Shown piece after piece: positions 56,992 to 64,000 of a stretch of 64,000 nucleotides of DNA. Position 1 is the stretch's first letter. Every line of letters begins with the position of its first letter. The translations under genes and the position numbers were made by a program. Source of the stretch: Syngnathus acus (lineage: Eukaryota > Chordata > Actinopteri > Syngnathiformes > Syngnathidae); contig NC_051105.1 in the NCBI RefSeq assembly GCF_901709675.1, forward strand, positions 1,240,001 through 1,304,000, written 5' to 3'. The notes under the pieces were generated by a model, which was given only the letters and a program-made list of their open reading frames with translations, made no database searches and had not been told where the DNA came from.

Positions 56992-59604
56992 GATTTCAAG
57001 AAAACTATGAACCGTCCTGTGATGTTTGTTCTTCGAAACGCATCACACCACCGGTCAATATGACCCGGTGCACCGTTTTGGACAAGCTCACCAATGGCAC
57101 GATATAGTTGTCATATTACAGTGACACAATATTTTTTAGAATATAGTCAAAACAAAAATAAGGAAGAAAAATAGAAGAGGAGCATATTTTTTTCTACGTT
57201 TTAAATTAACACACGAGGTTCATCTAAAACAAGTGAACCCATCTCAAATGCATTTAGCTGACATTGCTGTTTGTTTGTTTGTTTGTTTGTTTGTTTTAAT
57301 GATACACTTTGCAATCAATGTATGCCATTTTAATTCATCTAATTTGAAAGCACTTTATGCAATAACATTCCTTGTCTTATTATTCTTGATAGAATGATTA
57401 TATTTAAAAAATCATTTCATTTCCTCCTAAATCTATTAAGACACATGCAGCTTGTGACTCCATAAAGATGTGACGTGATTATTGGCCTCGTGTTCTGCTT
57501 TTGCTCTTTGTCTGACTTTTGAACATTACGAGCAGCATCACGCAGACGGAAAAACAACAACACAAGTATCTGAGCGTCACGGTGAAATGAGATATCGTTG
57601 AGAGTGCCCAAAAGAACTCCCCTGAGGAGGAGGAGGCGGCGGAGATTGAGCTCATCTGGCATTCGTCACATGCGCGCGCAGCAGGTTTATACAGCAACAG
57701 CTGCGGGGAAAGACAATGTTTGGATGTCACACTCAGCGTGGAATTACTGACTGAACAACGTGACACTACAATCGCCACAAAACACAAAGAACACGATTAA
57801 CTCTCTTATCTACGATTGCTAACCCGACGACTAAATCCTTCCACAGTTATGACTACTACGGCTACAACAAGTCGTTGCTTGCTACTATTGACCTGCTACT
57901 TGTCCATATTACTCTGTGTGTGTGTGTGTGTTTAAAGGCGGGGGTGGAGGGAAACTCGAGTATTCATTGGCGACCTCAGGAAGCTCCTTCCCATGACCTC
58001 AGTGAGGTTTACAAGTCCTGTGCTTGTCTTCTCCAGCTTCTGCAATCCTCTCATCTAAACAGAGAGAAGACAGAAGAGAAAGCACTCAAAGCGCAGCTGG
58101 TACTGGTACTCAGTGAGGCTTATGACGACATATTTACAAATGCACAACTCTCACTATATGGGATCATTTCATTATTTCGAATTTTTTTCATTTTGCACTA
58201 AATATTCCAGGCCAACCAGGAGATATAGTTGCTCCTATCACTTCCGTTCTACTAGTACAAATTATTAGTAAGACTGTTAATGCATACTACACACAATTAA
58301 CGACTACCATCGCTGTCCTCATTACACCACAACTACTGCTTGCATATCCTCCCATTTCTACTTGTTTTTACATCTTCTCCTTGACCTTCATGCTCGTGGA
58401 GCTACAAGTATTCATCGCTATCTAAAGAATGTGGAAAGTGTTTGTATCTTATCAGATAAGTGCCTAGCATGTTAACACAACTATGGAATGCAATAACTCA
58501 TTTCATCAGACATGCACGTAAACATACCACGTTGCTCACAGTTTGTGTAACGTTCCTCCTTGACACACTTTTGAGCTTGCCTGTCTACTGTACTGTTTGT
58601 TATTTTTGCCTGAATCCATCCAGAGTTGCACTTGCACAAAATGACCACCTGAGGTCGCCATTGGCTTTGACTCACTTGTGACACTTCAAACACTTGGCGT
58701 CATATTAAAAAAGAAAAAAACAATCGAGCGTTTATTTAAATAAAAATGCCCATATTTCATTATTATTATTAATACGATTTGGGGGCACTGCCTCTTTAAG
58801 AAGAGTATGTCTTATTTTAGAAGTTAGTGGCGGTGGACTTTAAAAATAGAATGGGATGATGCGTTCAAACGCCGTGTGGAATTTTAGAAGACTTGTTTGA
58901 AGCCTCGCGTACTCATTGTGACTTCATTGACTTGTTCCTGTGGTCAACGCGCGTGATTCATCACTACAAATGAACTGATTACATTTTTCCATACTGCACT
59001 CTGCGGGAGTCTCAAAGTGAAATAGTAACACCGTCATGACTCCAACGTCACTGCGTGTTTGTCCCTGCGAGTCGTGTCTGGGGTTAGTTGCGCGGGGTTG
59101 TCAAACCATCGACATATTCCCACGTTCATTGAAGGCAGCGTTATTGAGTGACGATTTGAAGTGAAGTTCGTCCCCCGCCCCACCATCGATGTTTCACTTT
59201 CAACTTCCTAACTCATCCTATTGATTTAATGTTGTGACTTTTAATGGCGCGGGCTTTCGTTTAGTTAATTTTCCGGTAGCGCCGTGGAAAAGGAAAATGC
59301 TTTCCCACGTGGGTAAGATGCGGTCATTTGAAATGGATATGGCAGCGAGCCGCGCGTGAGATTGGCTGCCGTCCGTAAAGTCAGGAAGACGCGTGAACAA
59401 CGGATGTGTGACCGTCCGTGACGACCGCCGACGCGTTTTGTTTCGTGCCCTCGTCTGAAGTTGACGTGTGCCTTCCTCCGGCTTCCTCTGGCTGTGGGTC
59501 GGTCGGACACGCACCGGTGGCACCGATCGCGAACTCCCCACAGCCGCGCCGTTCCGTGCCGTGTGTGTTCGAACAGGTCCTCTCTCCCTCCCGTGGGTTC
59601 AAAC
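56992..59604. other. MLPH 3' region and LRRFIP1 upstream region
   Basis: 2.6 kb. GTTT repeats lie at about 57263-57296, a TG run near 57917 and an AATAAA at 58739-58744 that may or may not serve MLPH. From about 59030 the sequence becomes CpG-rich up to the LRRFIP1 start, as expected for a housekeeping promoter. Neither PRLH (no RPVGRFGRR-type peptide) nor RAB17 is visible. Confidence 0.6.
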
Positions 59605-62600
59605 ATGGGCACCCAGGGCACAGGACGCAAAAGAAACAGTAACAAGGAGCGAACCACGGCAGAGGACGATGCCCTCAATCTCATCGCCAGAGACGTGAGT
59701 AACACCAATCTGTCCGTGAAAAGACTGCTTTGGGATTTAAAAAGAGTGACAAAAGTCCGTTATACCGGTGTTTTCCCCCCATGAAGAAAAAAACCTATTG
59801 TTTTGATTGTCCCAAAGGTGTTAAGAGCACAAAACGAGTCACCGGCCAGCTAATATTGACCCACGATGTGACTCACAGCAAATGTTCTGGTCGTTCGTCA
59901 TTGTGTATACTTAAAGTTGAATCAGCCGGATATGAAAAGAGATTTCTCATATTGGGTGAAAAACAACCAATCGTTCTTGTTGTCCTCACACAAAATGACC
60001 TTCATGTGACCCAGACCTCTCAAGTGAGAAACAACAATTTGTTTTGAGCATCCCTAACGCAAGTTATCGAATATTTCCGCCAGACAAACATCCTGGTGTT
60101 TTCATATTTATTAAAAAACAACAACCCATTGTTAAATTGTAATATGATCTATGCTTTAGATGATTGACAGACTTTGTGGAACTGGCCCAGACCAGATTAT
60201 TTCAGTGCATCCTAGTGAAAACCAACCAATTATTCACCTTGTTGTAATGTCTCCTAATATAATGTCAGTACGAGCCACCAGTGATGAAAATGATGTTGCT
60301 GTTAATCGGCAAGACACATGTACGAACTTGCACCGCAACCAGCTGGGAGTAACACAAGACTGCACTTGGCACAATTTACAATCTGTTTCTAAACACTTGT
60401 TGAATTCAGGTTAGGGCAGGATTTTCCCCCTCCACTTTGATGGGGACAAAGTTTTACATTCATACAGCGGTTGATGATTGTTTTGCATTATGCTCTGTGT
60501 TTGTGATTGCCGCCACTGAGCGCAATAGAAATGTATAGAATGGCAAGAAATAATCCAGTAAGTAACAGAATACACGTTTGTCACCAATTGTCTAGTTTCC
60601 CTAGCATGCTCGGAAGAGGCGAGCCACGGCCGGCCGGCCGGCGCCATGGCTCAAGAGTCTTTTCCTCTCGCCAGGCCTCACAATAGAAATAAATGGAACA
60701 GCAAGAATGAGAACCCAGTCAAAAAAGTCATTATTCTTTGCTTGCCTAACCAGTTATTCCTAACGGCCTTCCGTGCCCAATACAAAGCCACAGAAGAATG
60801 CGCAGAAATGCTAGCGCACCTTTTGAAGCGGCAGCAAAGTCAAGTTGCTCATACACTATGTGACCAAGCGGGTGGTGGTGGTCCAAACACTCTGATGACT
60901 TGGCCTCAAGTGTTTAAAAATAGCATGGCCGAAAGATCAGCTGTCGCAACACCCTGCTTTTGGAGGAGGCCAGTGTGGGACACGGCTGTGCCAAGTGGCC
61001 GCCGCTGGCACAGACCAACGCCCAATGCAGTGGAAGAAGAAAAATGTGTCAAGGACCAATGCGGTGGTTTGAAGCTGACATTTTTTGGCTGGGTTTCAGT
61101 ACAAGTCGTAAGTGGGCCAAATGGAAGAAAAATGGTAGCAGTGTTTTGAAGTAGTCGGGAAAAATAACATTGCCACATCCGCTGCTTTTGTATGGGAAAC
61201 AAAAAAGAATAAAAAGAAGATTAAAACGGGCAGGTTGTCCTCACTGGGAAAGCTCAGTGGGGCGTTTTAAGAGTATGAGGAGTGGATTAGTCTGGTGGGC
61301 TTTGGTGGCAAAACAAAACAAGCCAACTTGTTAATCATTACTGTGAGCGGGGACAAGCAAAGTTCATGTCCACCAAGAGCCCACATTGGGTTTTGTCGGC
61401 TTGGGGCCAACACGGGACTTGCGCCCCCCTAAAGCTGCTTGCCAGTACCGTTTCTCCTTAAAAGGATGTGGTCCATTTTGTGTTCGCTTCCTCTCGATGA
61501 CATCATCTCATCAGATTGTTATCGCAAACTGCTTCCTGTTTATTTGGCCCGGCCAACAACTTGAGGAAGTGAATGGTCGTCGCTGGAGCTCAGGTGCTCT
61601 GACGTTTCGAAGTCCAGCGGAAGGTCTCGGATGAAATGAAGGGTTCTCAAATGAACGAGGAAAATAAAGTCTACATTGTAGTCCAAATCAACATTTCAGT
61701 CACTGACCGTGAAGCTTTATTTGGTGCCACGCACCACCTTTGTCTTGACGTTCACCCCGGAGGAAGAGTCACGTGTGTGCTCAATTATGTCCCATTTAGT
61801 CCATTGAGGGCAATATAAATAGCTGTCATGGAAGCAAAGAAAAAATGCAGTGCCACGTCTTTTGGCCTAGTTTGGCGAATCCCTCTTGAGGTGGCAGCGA
61901 TAACAACTCCCAAGAAAAGTCACTCATTACGCTTTATTTTTTCACAATGCCACCAAGCAAGTTCAAGTGTGACAAATGATTTCTACAGCCAAGCTCACTA
62001 ACACATTTGATATTTTGTTGAGTTACAGTTGGGAAAACGGGTGGGTGGCTACATCCGGCCATAGTCAGCCAACAAAGTGAGTTGACATTTCAAAGAAAGC
62101 CACTTCCATGGCCATTTAGCGCCGGTCCCGACACATTGTACTGCATATTTTCCTTCGTGGCGTACGGGAACGGCAGCACTCTGCGATCGTGCGAGCTACG
62201 CCGGTGACCGGCTGCTGCCCCGGACTATCAATTGTGCCCTTAAATGATCAGACGCCCTCGCTGATAATGCTAATCTCCGCAGCCGACACCAGCGCAGCTC
62301 TGCTTAGCTTTGACGTGATAGTGGTTGTGTCATTTCACACTTGATGGGTGGGCAGGCCCAACTATTTGGATACAAGCAATTACAAAGTCGATTTTCTGTA
62401 AGACGCCCAAAAGTAGTGAGTGTTGGCACTTTGTTGCTGCCTGCTAACGTGCTTGTGTGTTCCCGTTGCTTGGTCATGCTGAGTGACATGAAGGAAACGC
62501 ATTAGCGCAATCAAAAAAAAAAAAAGCCCCTCCTTCTGCACCCCTGCCTGGAGGCAAAACGCAATGTCCACCGCAATGTTAGAGGAAGGAAACGCTGACG

Positions 62601-62973
62601 CATTCTTTTCGCACAAGTAGTGCTCTGAGAGCTCCTTTTAAGGAAAAGACCCTCAGTTCCATTCATTGGCGAGTAGAGCGATGGCAATGTTCTCTAAACA
62701 CGACGAGAAATACATCCCATAATTCACAGATTTTTACCGTTTGGAAACAAAACGTTGAAGTAGTACAGATGAGTGGTGAGGTTTTGCTGTGTCAGCGCCT
62801 GCGTTTGGCATGTGTATAGATAGATCCAAATGCCCCGATCATAACCATTTCCTTTTCCTCTGTTTTTGTTCCTGTTGCCCCGACAGGCCGAGGCCCGACT
62901 GGCAGCCAAGAGGGCAGCGAGGGCGGAAGCCAGAGAGATCCGCATGCGGGAGCTTGAGAGGCAACAAAAAGAG
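59605..62973 (+). CDS. LRRFIP1: LRRFIP1, first two coding exons (gene continues beyond window)
   Basis: Exon 59605-59694: [20 protein letters not shown], then [10 protein letters not shown], donor GAC|GTGAGT, phase 0. Exon 62887-62973: [20 protein letters not shown], then RELERQQKE, donor GAG|GTAAAC. Both match the N-terminus of vertebrate LRRFIP1 nearly residue for residue; the [10 protein letters not shown] start separates it from LRRFIP2 (MGTPASGRKR). Known roles of the family: double-stranded nucleic acid binding, beta-catenin coactivation and repression of TNF and EGFR genes. The start context aaacATGG is favourable. No further exon was recognised up to 64000. Confidence 0.93.
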
Positions 62974-64000
62974 GTAAACAAAATGACAATTGGCTCCAAA
63001 TGAGCTTTTCTTTTGTCCTTCCAAATTGGGCCTGAGCCAAGTTTTGAACCCAGAACCGACAAACATGTCAGTGGCGTTATTTTCTGCATTCCTCACTTGT
63101 TGTTTCTGTGGCCTTTCTTTTCTGGTTTAGCACGTCTGATCTCTACCAAGGGGGCTTTTTTTAGCTCCCTATTATTAGCGTCACTTAATCTCATCCATGC
63201 AGACAGACCCCGCCCCCCCAATTTGCTGCGACTTAGCTATGAAGCGTTAGCGCCATTAGCCTAACAGGTCCTGAAGTCATATGCACGGGATTACTGACCA
63301 TTGTTTTGTGTATGTGCGTTAAATCCCTTAACTCAGTTGTAAAGTAGCTTAGCAGGTTGGGCTCTGCGGTCCAAGTTGCAGTGCCACACTCAGTTTATGT
63401 TGTTGACTCGAGCAATGAGGGCCACGGCACGCCGGCCACCGTCCGTTAGGCCTTTCGTAAAGGAACGCTTTATGCAAAACTGAAGACTTGGACACGACGG
63501 CAGATGTCTTTTTTCAATTGGATCGAGATTGCTTTCCTGAATCCCGTTTGGATTTAAATTGCGACTGGTTCTGTTGAACAATGCGCTCTGTCCCGGTACC
63601 CTGATGTCTACAAAAACGGCCGGGCGTCTCCTAGCGGGGAGGAGACTGAGGGCGGCCTTCGGCAGGCGCCCTCGGAGCCCCCCCGTCCAAAAGGCCAGCA
63701 CGGTGAGTTCAATAGCGTTTGTACAAACATGATAAGCTGATTGATTGATTGTACGACTCCGTCCATGAATGGGCTTACGTGAGCCACTTGGCTTTGGAAC
63801 TAATTAGTGTCCAGACGCGGTTAAGAAAAGCTTTGTCTGGGTTTCTCTTGGGCTTGGTGACCCCGCCCCCTCAGACCCCAAATTGGAGAAACTGCTTGTG
63901 TGTATAGAAAATAATAGACAAAAGCAAAACGATGTCAGGATTTGGGTCCTACCTTAACTACGACATTGATGCGCCGTTCCGTCCCATCGTTGTAAAAATG
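62974..64000 (+). other. LRRFIP1: LRRFIP1 intron 2 (partial), no exon recognised
   Basis: A possible donor (agcacggtgagttc near 63702) exists, but I could not match the preceding open sequence to a known LRRFIP1 alternative exon. Confidence 0.5.

Noticed and set aside
57875-58201. Open frame of 108 residues that might be PRLH or another small gene
   Set aside because: No signal peptide logic, no RF-amide motif, a TG microsatellite at its start and no splice or family support.

Overview
This window is vertebrate nuclear DNA, most likely from a compact teleost genome. It has large split genes with GT-AG introns, often only 80-200 bp long, vertebrate-specific gene families, and AATAAA polyadenylation signals. 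Nothing prokaryotic, plasmid-like or phage-like was seen. The gene order COPS8 (+), COL6A3 (-), MLPH (+), LRRFIP1 (+) is the order and orientation of human 2q37.3 as I remember it. PRLH and RAB17, which lie between MLPH and LRRFIP1 in human, are not visible here.

Layout. 1-632: the last three recognisable coding exons of COPS8. About 700-4950: a convergent intergenic stretch with a 20-bp minisatellite and three short coding-like or exon-like segments that I could not identify. 5579-37801: a complete COL6A3 coding region on the minus strand, with a non-coding first exon near 40964. 41010-48500: intergenic, no gene recognised. About 48890-56991: MLPH on the plus strand, with a non-coding first exon and 14 coding exons. 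59605-62973: the first two coding exons of LRRFIP1, which continues past the window.

The central result is COL6A3. I rebuilt it exon by exon and every splice phase closes. The sum is 21,135 coding bases, or 7,044 residues, about twice the human chain (about 3,180). The C-terminal half is ordinary: triple helix with the conserved Cys, C1 and C2 VWA domains, fibronectin III, Kunitz. The N-terminal part carries 30 von Willebrand A (VWA) domains where human has 10. Domains matching human N10-N7 and N5-N1 can be assigned at the two ends, so the expansion lies where human has the single N6 domain. Seven divergent domains, plus a founder pair A'/B', form an older layer. Twelve further domains (residues about 2613-4974) come from six tandem copies of a unit of about 1.5 kb holding two VWA exons (A and B). 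These copies are nearly identical in exons and introns, and the few coding differences I found are almost all silent. Each unit also carries a GGAC/GGTC microsatellite that varies in steps of 4 bp. This is either a very young or homogenised coding tandem array, adding 395 residues per copy to a microfibrillar collagen, or in part an assembly effect. Both can be tested.

Functionally, COL6A3 is the large chain of collagen VI microfibrils in the extracellular matrix. MLPH links Rab27a on melanosomes to myosin Va. COPS8 is a COP9 signalosome subunit. LRRFIP1 is a coiled-coil nucleic-acid-binding regulator. They share a conserved neighbourhood, not a pathway.
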